A stretch of 64,000 bases of DNA from Paracyclopina nana (taxonomy: Eukaryota; Arthropoda; Copepoda; Cyclopoida; Cyclopettidae): the NCBI GenBank assembly GCA_019096065.1, contig JAGUCH010000008.1, positions 2,795,001 to 2,859,000 of the forward strand. Direction: 5' to 3'. The position numbers and the translations under genes were made by a program. Under the pieces are notes generated by a model. It worked only from the letters and a program-made list of their open reading frames with translations, ran no database searches and was not told where the DNA came from. Shown here piece by piece: positions 11,210 to 21,687 of the stretch. Each line of letters starts with the position of its first letter. The stretch's first letter is position 1.

Positions 11210-14000
11210 ATGGCGTTTGCTGCAGCCCGCATGATCAAAGAAAAGGCCAAAAGGCCCTCAATGGACCTGGCCCTATATCCTGTGAGTAAAATCAATTAAT
11301 GACTTGAGACATTGAGAAATGAGCACAATCTATCTCGGCTCGATCGACCTGAACTCTGCGCATTAGCTCTCTGGCATTTTTTACATTTTTTACCCTCAAT
11401 GCTTCTTTCTGCAGATGCTTTCACGGTAAAAGGGGTCATATTAGATTATCTGGCTGCGTGTAATTTTACACACATTGCATTTCTTGGCTAAATATTGACG
11501 TTGGCCCGTTATTCAGCTCTTCTTTTATGCTCTGTATGTAGTACTACATACGTAGAGTCTTGAGTAGTGATGATCAATGAAGGAGCCAGTGGGACATGCT
11601 TCCTGTTGTCCTTCCATTAATGAGAAGAAGGAAAAGCGGAAATTTATTGAGGACGTTCCCCTTTCTACTTAGTCTGCTTTGAAAAATAACCAAAGAGGCT
11701 CCTTTTTGAGCCTGAATCAATTCAGTTGTTAGGCTCATTTTCAATTAGGCCGATTTCTTTTCAAGCATAGCAATGAAGGCATTATGGAAGATGCATAGTC
11801 CCACTACTACTGCTCTGAGAATTAGTTTGTGAACTTTCTCGAGAGCTATGTTGCTGTACTCTGTATAAGGACCCTTCTTGCTTTCACCACCATAAATGCT
11901 GAGGATTATCCAAAATGAAAACTTCATGAGAGCTTCTGGCATTGTGGTGTCATATTATATAGTGGTAGCTTCAAAATCACTTATACACTTTAGCAGAAGC
12001 AAGTCTGCTACAACCATGTATAGTAGAATGGACAGTTCATGAGCAAACTTTAGTTGGCTGAGCATCTCCTTTAAATTAACCAAGTTAGTCAGTCAGCAGC
12101 AGAAGTGAAAAGTTGCAGCCACATCCCATGCAGAAAAACTTTGTCTATACTCTGGGTTAACCTAGAAATGGTGGTAGCTTTAAGGTGGCCATTTCACGAA
12201 TTAGAAAGCAAGCTTAATTGGCCTAATGGAAAAATGTCACATATGACGATGCTCATTGATGCATTAGACTGATTAATCTATTGACATCTGCCCTTTTGTG
12301 AAGAAGTTCAGTTCATCTTTGGCTATGTTCGGGTCAACACGAATTGTAGCTGGTAGCTACTGCATTGCCCTCAAACGAGCAGCAGAGTAATAAAAGCTTA
12401 TTAAACCAAAAAAGAATTTACAACGTACATTTGTTGTCAATTGCAGGAATGCAGCTTCTCAAACTTCGGAGCAGTTTCAAGTACTATTTACTGACATTTT
12501 CCCACCAAAAAAAAAAATATTTTACAGTGAGGAAACTCAATTTTTCGCTATGATGAAAGAGCACTTTTTGCCTCCACCTAAGTATGCTACGGTCAAATGA
12601 TTGTGGAAAGTAATCGGTCTTAGCTGGAATAAGACAAGGGCTTTCGCGCACGAGGATTGAGTGTGCAAAAAAAAGAGGAATTCTTGCATCTCTTTCAGAG
12701 CTACATAGTTTGGATTGAACCATTCGTTTTTATCTCCAAAAGCGCCATTTTAGCAAAACAGCCAGCCCCATATCCCAGACTAGAAAGCAACTGCTTTTGA
12801 CTAAGCAAAACTCGAATGTATTACAGTTGCTTATCTAATTTACTCTTTCTGTTACTTGAAGGAGAAGAAGTTTTGCTGCACGGTCAATGGTTATTTGGTT
12901 ATGCGGAAAAAGACTAACTTTTCCTCAACACTGACACAAAAGTTTAACCCGTTTCAGGTGCAAGGCAAGGAGGGAGACGGTCCCCCTTATCCATTGCCGC
13001 GTTCAGCATCGGGGCGTGCCTTACTGAAAGGTGCTCTGGCCAGAGGCCACGTGAAAAGGTCCAAAAACAAAGGGAAAAATGGGAAAAAAGGCAAGGGCGG
13101 CGACACACTCGACCTAATCGTCACGATCGATCTGGTATGATTTTTCTAAAGGTTCGATTAATAATAAGTATGTGATTGCAGACTCGTTGCAGGACGAGTG
13201 GCAGCTTTCTCCTGAGCAAGTGGCTGAATACAAGGAGGTTTTCATGCTCTTTGACAAAGATGAAGACGGAGTGATCACGTTTCCGGAAACAATCATGGTC
13301 ATGAAGAGCTTGGGCCAAAGGCCATCAGGTATGTTTTATTAGCCTGCACTCGTGCTTTGGGTTCATTTTTTGAGGTGCTCTAGATGAAGAGCTGTTGGAA
13401 ATGGTACGTGAAGTGTCCGAGGATGCCATGTATGACACCATTGAGTTCAATGAATTCTTGCAAATGATGTCAAAGCAGCAAAGGAAAGGCCTCTCTACTG
13501 ACTCTTTGAAAGATGCATTCAGGTATGCCATTTCGATCGCTTTTTCGCCGCTGTTCCAAAGCTCAAAATGAAAGCATTTCAGCATTTTCGATAAAGACAA
13601 CGATGGGTTCATATCTGTTGGTGAGCTGCGAAGCATCATGTCCACCTTGGGCGATAAAATGACTGAGGCCGAGCTGGATGAAATGATTGATGCTGCGGAC
13701 ACAAAACACGATGGCCTGGTTAATTATCTTGGTAAGCTCCGGAATCAAACTACTAAAAATGGGGTGTATTTGTGAAACACCTATTTTCTCGATTCCATTG
13801 CAGAATTTGTGATGATTCTGTCCAAAGATTGCAAGAAATCGAGTAAAAGCAAGAAGAGGACGACACCCAAGTCTTCAGTTATTGCATGCAAGGAGGTGCC
13901 AAAATCTACCTCGAATGCCAATATTAACGGCAGCTTCGCTAAAACGGCTGTAAATTCTCTTTTTCATACGCAGTGGCTTTTGCCAAGTCTGGATTATTGA
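11210..14000 (+). CDS. Calmodulin-like EF-hand protein with basic N-terminal extension
   Basis: Exons are 11210-11281, 12958-13134, 13193-13328, 13384-13522, 13583-13731 and 13804-14000. They total 870 bases (289 residues), and all phases agree. Residues 1-83 form a basic extension with an [15 protein letters not shown] stretch. The calmodulin core starts at [17 protein letters not shown]-hand 1 (about 104-115, [12 protein letters not shown]) and EF-hand 3 (about 178-189, [12 protein letters not shown]) have full Ca2+ ligands. EF-hand 4 (214-225) has Lys at position 3. EF-hand 2 has lost its ligands. A Ser/Lys-rich tail of ~64 residues follows. Calmodulin homologues bind Ca2+ and target peptides; the extensions suggest a specialised anchor. 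The last exon could end differently by splicing at 13988. Confidence 0.88.
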
Positions 14001-14373
14001 AAGATTTTTCTCCCTCATTTTCAGCCTGGGACCAATTTGAAAAGTGCCATTTCATCAGAAAATATGATGAACAACAATACCAAGCCCGCCTCATCCACAA
14101 GAATCACATCAGCTCAAATTGCTGTGAAAAAGTCTGGCTTAAACATTGCGTCATTAGCAAACGATATAGCCAAGATGAACCAAAAGTGCTACAAGAACTA
14201 ACAAAAATCCGGAAAATAGTATGTAAATGGCATATATTGTACACATGCGTAAATATCATACAAATACCAACTGTCAACTCGATGCAATGCAAGGAATAGT
14301 TATAAATGTCCTATTACAGCTGAGAAAAATTTAGTAGCACATGGTGGAATTGCTTGAAATGCCTACGAGGTAA
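14001..14373. other. Gap between convergent genes
   Basis: This holds the probable 3' untranslated regions of the calmodulin-like gene (+) and the first novel-family gene (-). A plus frame at 13973-14299 has no independent support. Confidence 0.5.
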
Positions 14374-17300
14374 TCAATTTGGACATTTAAGAGGGTCTGA
14401 AGCAACTAACTTGAATGTGGTGCCTTGAAAGGTGACTTCTTTGATGGATGGATTTGCAGTGGCCATATATCTCAAAAAGGTGCTTTGGTCCATATTTGCC
14501 ACAAGAGGATCAAGAGCATTGATCATTTTCACCAAAGAAATCACTTCATCGATTGACTTCTCCTTCAGCATCACTGCCATATTCATGGAGTTCTTCAATG
14601 CCACACTCATCACCTCTTGGGTATTCATGAATTGCACAAGCTCCTCCTGGGAATTAATTTTCCCTTCCCTCACACACCTGACAGGATAGATGTCATCAAA
14701 CACATCAAGGTCAGGGAAATGCTCCCCAATAGCTTGTACCACGTCGAACTCTGTGAAGCCATTGGAAGTCAAAGCCACCAAAATCTCCATAGACTTGTCA
14801 TGCTCTACACCAACTTTGACAGTAATTGAATCTCGTAGGCTTTCCTTGATCCTCAAGAGCTGAGGCTCCATATTTTCAAATCTGGCATTGACTTTTTGCA
14901 TTTTCTCAGCAATCTTCTTCAAGGGTTCAGCACTTGACTCGTTAGATGCAGCAGTCCTGATCTCCGCATCCGTAGGAAACAACGACCACGCGGTTGAAAA
15001 TTGCTCCAGAACATTGGCATGCAAAGCTCGATCAGCCAAAGATGGAATCTTCTCTCCGTATACTTTGATAGCCTCCAGTTTCTCAAGAAGTTCCTTACAG
15101 ATCTCGATTGTTGCTGAGCAAGGCTCAACAGTGGAATTGGTCCCTTCAACATAATCAAATTCCTCATCTGCCATAACATGCAGAGTTTGGTCCTCCTGGA
15201 AATACAAATCGATGAGCATGGGGTTTTTTCAAGTACAGCAATGTTACATTGCAGTTCTTCAGCTTTTCCTTGCATCCATCGTCACTCAGGGGAAGATCAT
15301 TCCACTCAGAAATGTCTCCGTGCAACAAAGATCGTAGGAAAACTATTTGAGGCCTCAATTTGTCCACTACCTCTGATTTCATATATTCCATATTATTTTC
15401 GAATTTTCCAATTAGATTGTTCGCCTTTTCCTGGTATTCTTCAAGCTTTGTGGATGCCTTGTCAAAATCGGCATGAGATTTATAAGCATTTTTCACCTAC
15501 GCAACAAAACATCAGAGATGCAACAGTGAATATCAGCTTAATAGTAAACCTAGTTGCTAACTCGGAAAGTAAAAAAAAATAGTCATAATATGGGAAAATA
15601 GTTTTGCTATCAAACCACTTAATGCCTAGTTCATAAATTAAGAATGCCTTACTAAGGTCTGGAAGAAATTATCTTGATGAAAAGAGAATCTGTTGCTGAC
15701 TGACAGCTGCCAGAGACTTATAAGTCTCTGACAGCTGCCACTTTACGAGTTCAGGTTGGGGCCGAGCAGCGTTTTTAATGGCAATTTTTGCAATTTTGTC
15801 TCATGGTTTTCAGCATATTTCTAAACAAACTATCTTTCTTCGCGTTTCTTTCATAATAGATACCTAATGAATTTTGCTCAAAAAGACTAAAATGTGGAGC
15901 CCTTATGTGCCAAAATTAGATTTGTTTACTTTCAAGTTGGCTTAAAGTCGATCTGATTTTTTAGCATCAGCTTCCTAAGGAGTTTGGGACGTACATGAAC
16001 GGGACACAAGGAGGGCTTCTCAATTCTAGTTGAACCAAGAATTGAGGTGACAAACTTAAGGCAATTTTAAGAAAACCTTTTTCAGCTGTATCTTATAGTT
16101 GTAAAGACTCTTAAGTTAGGGAGTAGGTTTTCATCAATCAGAGTGATGCATGTTGACTCAGGAGTAACAAGTTTGGTACTGAAATTGGCGTAAACTTTGA
16201 GTGTTTTCTCATAAGTAGTCTTAAAATTGACCCGTTCTTTTCCCGAAATTATATTAGCATCAGTAATAGTTTCCTTTTATGCTTGTTATAAGTGTTTCTC
16301 CTTTCATAAATGGGCCGATAAGTGGAATCAAACTTACAGTGTCGTAGGTGCCATAGGCACAAAATGCCATTCCAGCCACATTCATCAGTTTGCCCAAATG
16401 TGGTAGAGAAGATTTGAAAAGACTGGCTGTTACCCCTCTGAAGTTCCTAAAGGGCAACCTCGCGTTCAAAGAAGCCATCTTTTTACCAACCCAAGTCTTT
16501 GGTGGATTGAATTTGTTGGATGCTGCCAATGCCCTGGCATTGTACCAGCTCTTCACATTTGTCCATTTGTGCTTCACAAACGACTTCACTTTGCCCCAAG
16601 ATGACTTTGAAGCTTTGATCTCTACTTGAGTGGTCTTCAACAGCTGGTTCTTAAGCATTGCTTTGTTGGCAACAGATTTCAATGGGCTGAAATTATGGGC
16701 ATGATTGTAATCATTGCCTAAATAACTAAATGTGCTTACAGAGCATCTGGGCTGTCTGGATTGACCAGCTCAAAGAACCTGTCAGCCTTTAGCTTGCCAG
16801 CCTCTCTCATCACTGCTTTCTGTTCTTTGGGGCTCAATTTGATAAAGTCTTTTTTCACCTTGTCTCCCAAATCACCAGTTGCACCCAGCTTTTCTAGGAA
16901 TTTCATAAACTCAACATTTTTGGCCAGAAACATTTTTCCCTTGAACGAATCCACATCCATGTTCTGCAGATCTGATTTGGAGAAAAAGAACTTGAGACAA
17001 ACGATATCAATTTCTGTTTTCAAGCTTGCCAAGTTTGTACAGCTTTTTCAAGTCTGGTGTGGCCTCTTGACTGATGCCCATTTGCTTGGCTGACGCCTTG
17101 GTTTGCTTCAGCAAAAACAAGTCATTTGAGTGCATATTCATGCCAATTTTCCATCCTCCTTTGCCACCAGAGGAGACTAGTACGGTTTCGATGTTGGCAT
17201 AATTCATAGCCGACCTTGGCCAGTACGTGTAAGCAAACCAAGACAAGTGAATTGAAAGAGCAACTGAGGCAGCAATGACAGGCACTGTTGGAACTTTTGC

Positions 17301-18136
17301 AGGATCGGAATAGGCTTGAGCATCAATCACAAGCTCCATTGCATTGCTAAAAGAAAGCCACAGAAAAATGGTCAAATTGATCAATTTCATTTCGGCATTA
17401 TAGTATCTCACTGAAGTTCCAGCTTCTCTTCCAAGTTTTCTGCCTCAGTTGACATGTTTCCAATGAAATTTCTCCTCAGCACTTTGACCATAACAGCAAT
17501 TTCGTAGGTGAGATTGGAAAAACGGTCCAAATTGTCCCTGGCCCTCACAGTTTCGTCATAAAGGTCCTTAATGGCCATTTCTTTGGCACCAGTGACAACT
17601 TCCAATGTTAAAGCCCTCTGAACTGTTGTGTTCAGTTGCTCGCCCAAATCTTTAGATTGATTAAATTAAGTGGGTCAAAGAAAACAAATGTTTGCACATA
17701 CTTTTCATCAGGTCTCTTTTCTGACATAGGTTCAGGTTTCCTTTGTAACCATTCGAAACACCAAGAATATCTCCGCAATTGGTCATCGCATAGATAGACA
17801 TTCCAAGGCATGTGGCACCGAATCCCAAATTCAAAGCATTGACGGCAAATCCCACTGGAGAAAAAAAGGCACAAATTTAATTTTTAAAATGGCAGCAAAA
17901 TAGCACAATAAATCACCCCATCGCTTTTGCCTCTGAACCACCACCGATTGGCTGTCATTAAAAGTATTTCCTGCAGACAAATTCCGAAAAAAGAGATGTT
18001 TTACATTTTCTAAAAGTTCGAGTATACCCTTACCAATAAGTAAAGGTAGTGGAGCATTTGGATTTTCTATGCAACAGACAAAAATTGTTGCAATACTTAG
18101 TAAACACAACGAGGGCAAGGGATGAAGTAGCCTCAT
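14374..18136 (-). CDS. Novel secreted coiled-coil family protein, copy 1
   Basis: Exons on the minus strand are 18136-18034, 17970-17917, 17854-17702, 17649-17412, 17346 to about 17090, about 17010 to 16740, 16686-16338, 15496-15248 and 15195-14374. Only the fifth intron is unresolved; other phases agree. The signal peptide begins MRLLHPLPSLCLLSIATIF. A dibasic RQKRWG site and a hydrophobic Gly-rich segment (GFAVNALNLGFGATCLGM) follow. Next come a helical region, a second hydrophobic segment (IAASVALSIHLSWFAYTYW), a basic region, a third hydrophobic segment (LMNVAGMAFCAYGTYDT) and a long coiled coil (residues from 15496). The C-terminal domain contains MEILVALTSNGFTEFD. I recognise no named family. 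Copy 2 (21688-25186) matches it along its length. A secreted or membrane-inserting role is inferred. Confidence 0.78.
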
Positions 18137-18143
18137 CTTCAGC

Positions 18144-18182
18144 GACTGAGCTTTTGAAGCATAAGTCACAAGAGCTTTTATA
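18144..18182 (-). promoter_or_regulatory. Core promoter of novel-family copy 1 (TATA and initiator)
   Basis: On the minus strand TATAAAAG lies at 18182-18175 and an arthropod-type initiator TCAGTC at 18149-18144, about 35 bases downstream. The predicted start site is only about 11 bases before the ATG at 18136, which favours that start over an in-frame upstream ATG at 18238. Confidence 0.65.
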
Positions 18183-18462
18183 GACGTTTGCTTGGAAATC
18201 CCAATTAAAGCTTCTTTATTAAAACAAGTTTTCTGCAACGAGTATGATCTAGCTAAAAAGTGCTTTTACAGCTTGAGGATACCACAATGTGCACCCCATG
18301 ATCCGTTTCACTAACCTTAGCTCCCATGGGACCGGTCTGCTAATGAGGCTGAAGCAGGCTAGAAAGCAAAAACAGACACCTGGCTAATATTAACTCATAT
18401 AAGTCAATAAACTCGAATACGCCATCGTTAATTGAAGTCTTAATTGTTGTTTGGCTGGGATC

Positions 18463-18829
18463 TCTGAAATCTGCTTCTAAGCGAATATAGCATAGCAACC
18501 CACTTTAATCGCACTTTCCGAATGTGCGCAGTTTCTTTGTAAGGCTGCTACATCATGAAGTGTAATAACAAGTCTACTCCTCGCATTGGGAATTCCAAGA
18601 TCTGATGCACATCTGTAACTCATTTCAGATTTCTTACAAGATTAGTCTGAAATCTGCTTCTAAGCGAATATAGCATAGCAACCCACTTTAATCGCACTTT
18701 CCGAATGTGCGCAGTTTCTTTGTAAGGCTGCTACATCATGTAGTATAATAACAAGTCTACTCCTCGCATTGGGAATCCCAAGATCTGATGCACATCTGTA
18801 ACTCATTTCAGATTTCTTACAAGATTAGT
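18463..18829. repeat. Tandem duplication, two units of ~183 bp
   Basis: Unit 1 (18463-18645) and unit 2 (18646-18829) begin TCTGAAATCTGCTTCTAAGC and end TTCTTACAAGATTAGT. They differ at only a few positions (for example GAAGTGTAATAA against TAGTATAATAA). The duplication fills the divergent intergenic region between copies 1 and 3 of the novel family, so it probably doubles promoter-proximal sequence of the plus-strand gene. Confidence 0.92.
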
Positions 18830-18838
18830 TTCAATCAT

Positions 18839-20786
18839 GATCGAGGCTGCTCATAGCATTCCTCATTTTTGCTGCTTTCTCTTTGAAAGCAGAATCGAGG
18901 CTGCGTCGCTCAATTGCTGCATCAAAAAACTCCGGTAAGTGAAACAATATTTCAAACCTATTTTCGTTTAATCAAGCCAATTAATTTAGCCTTGCTAAAC
19001 TCGACTCATTCTGTGGCTGTGTTCAAGCCTTACCGTCATGAGGTGGGCAAGAAGCGATCAAAAAGGTTCATTGGACTCATTTCCCGAAGGTTCGCCCAGC
19101 ATTGCAATCAAAACTGAATTTATATACGTACTCATTCATAATAGCATCGCACATGGGATTACAGGATGTGGCTACTACCCGTCAATATGCAGAATGCGCG
19201 ATGAAATTCGAAACGAGTTCATTCCCAAAGCCAGGCAGCTTGACCACTTTTTGTCATCTTATCACAAGACAGGTGTGGAAATTCGCGATACACTGGAATC
19301 CATGAGGGGAAAGCTGGTTGAAATCAGAGACCTCGTCAGTCGAGCCGTCCAAGATTTGGTTCAGATTGCGAAGGTGAACCTGGTCTTCTCCTCATTGGAA
19401 GAGCAAGCTGCCAAACTCCAATTGGAAGGCCTGGTTGCCAACCTTGAAGGGATGGATCGGAGCATCAGTCAAACCATTGGAGATATCATTTACATTGGAG
19501 GATCGGTGGTAGCAATTGCTGCCGCAATAGCAAACCCTGTCATGATTATTCCATATCTCATCATGGAGGGGTAAAAAAAATTTTAAAAGTGACCCTATAT
19601 CTATACAAAATTGTACTGCAGAATTTTCATTGGAATGGATGTTGAGCGCGAGAGGTTGGAGAGGGATTCGATTCGCCAAAATTACTACGAGATCGAAAGC
19701 AAACTGCATTACTCATTCAATCGCAACTTGGACAACGCCATCAATTCTGGCAAAATTGTGAGCGAGTCAAGAAAACTCCGTGATAGCGCTCATGAAATGC
19801 TGAGCAAATTGGCGGATTTCTTTGCAATGGTCAGGGAGACATTTCCTGATCTGGTGCCTGAAATGGAAAATGAACCACATGGGCTACTATTTCTCTTCTT
19901 AAACATATTTGAGGATCTGCATGTATCCATGCTGATGAATACAAACGAGTTAATTAATCAGAAAGGTAGATATGTCAATTTGCATGTTGATTAAGCAAAG
20001 CAAACACAGCTTGGATTTGCAGCTGGGCTGAACTTCCGCAACTTTAATTATGACGTTTTCTTGGATATCTTGAAAGGTCTGGCGATTGAGAAGAAATCAA
20101 TCCTAAGAGAACAAAGATGGGTTGACTCCGATTATGACTACTTGACCCAAAAGTTGATTCCAAGTAATTTTAAGCAATTTTAATAAGAGCATTGAAAGCA
20201 CTTTTTCTTCTTAGGCATCACCAATGCATTTGAGTCTTCTGTGCCAGAGGAAATAAGAGGCATGAATTGGCAAGATTTGCTCAGTGCTGCCCAGATCATT
20301 GCCAGAGGGATGAAAAATAGGCTGACTGTTGACTTGATTGCGCCCATGGTGGAAATCAATGGAGTCGGACCCCGACAAATTTTTGCGTAATTGCCATTTT
20401 ATTTTTAAATTATAGTATTCGAATACCATGTCAATTTTAGCATCATGGCTAAACTCTTTCCTGATTACAATTGCTATGAGATTCACCCACTGAGAAATCT
20501 TGACCATCCAATCAATGGCGTGATCTTCCCTGCGAACATGTATAATGCCATCAAATTGGGGGCTCATTTGAAATCCATCAGCGCCATCCAGGTATAATTA
20601 TTTGTGTTACACAGCCTATATCATACATGGTCCAAACTTGCACTTTTGTTTCAGAATGTTGTCAAACAGACCTTTCACTTGGATATTTCAAGGTCCAATC
20701 TCATCTACATATTGGCCGCTGTCCTCAAGGACCAAACTCACTTTGACGGGGAGAATTTGGCCAAAGTTCGAACTTGTACTGTTTGA
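18839..20786 (+). CDS. Novel secreted coiled-coil family protein, divergent copy 3
   Basis: Exons are about 18839-18934, 18990-19089, 19193-19570, 19622-19965, 20023-20163, 20215-20386, 20441-20591 and 20655-20786. All internal phases agree. The first exon encodes a signal-peptide-like run (LLIAFLIFAAFSLKAES), and exon 2 has a KKRSKR dibasic site. Next come a long amphipathic helix region, a strongly hydrophobic hairpin-like stretch (IIYIGGSVVAIAAAIANPVM, about 19480-19560) and a second long helix region. The C-terminal domain resembles those of copies 1 and 2 (PMVEINGVGPRQIFAIMAKL). No in-frame ATG opens the signal-peptide frame: the ATG at 18839 is offset by one base. The start is therefore uncertain, and a short indel or an unseen upstream exon is possible. 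The family is unrecognised. Confidence 0.72.
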
Positions 20787-21687
20787 AAAAGTCGAAAAAA
20801 TAAATGCTTGCCTACCATGATTTTGTCAAAATGTAACGCAAAATTACACTACGCAATAAAATAGCACTGCACTCTAATTAAGGACTCAATATTTCAGAAA
20901 ATTGCAATGAAACATGCATGATCAATCTAATGCGCTGTTCATGTTCTTGAAAATAAAGAATGATAATATTTAATAGCCTTGATGTATTGCAGCACAATTT
21001 TTCCGCTTAATTGAGGGTTTGACTTTGACTTCTAGCCCACTTCAGCCAATTTTAGCATGAAAAATACTGGTGAAGATGAGACAAAATCTGCCCATAAAAA
21101 CGCTGCTCGGTACCAAGCTGAACCTGTTGAAAGAGTGTCAGCAGCTGATTCCCCTTTCCTGACAACAACTTTTTCCAAACTTCAAGGCATTCAATTCCAA
21201 TGAAGATATTTGTCGGTCAAACAATTCTGATCAAGTTTAAAAAGCTAGGAATCAGGATTTGTTGGTCAATCTGCTCAACCAAAATACGTATAGTATAGCA
21301 TTTTTCCCTTTGTATGCTATGTTACGTGCCAACGATAAACCAGGCAGTATATCTTTAAATGTTATTTTCAAAGAGCAAATTAAGCACTTCTAAAAACTGG
21401 ATTGTTAAAATTGTTGGGGATTTCCATTTTCGCATGAGACACACAGGCTTAAAATCTACTAGGTGACGGGCAAATTTGAATCAATTTTTTAAGTGAAAAA
21501 TTCTTTCTCGGAATGATTAAAAATGGTATTTTAGGCCTCAATCTATAACTTAGCTGTTGAATCTTTGTCAATTTTTTTCATGCTTGTTTTGTGTGTTTTG
21601 TGGGCCAAGAGAATAAAGCAGAGATTGTAACTGCATGGGTAAAAGCATATAAATTGTTTTGAGCGCCTCAAGAACTTATCGTAGTTG
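20787..21687. other. Gap with a dispersed-repeat fragment
   Basis: The segment near 21095-21130 carries the AAAACGCTGCTCGG...CAAGCTGAAC motif also found near 61864 and 63590, and in reverse near 15745. TATAAAT at 21648-21654 is the probable TATA box of the next gene. Nothing else is recognised. Confidence 0.5.

Noticed and set aside
13973-14299. Separate 108-codon plus gene after the calmodulin-like gene
   Set aside because: No promoter or splice support; it lies in the 3' flank and lacks recognisable motifs.
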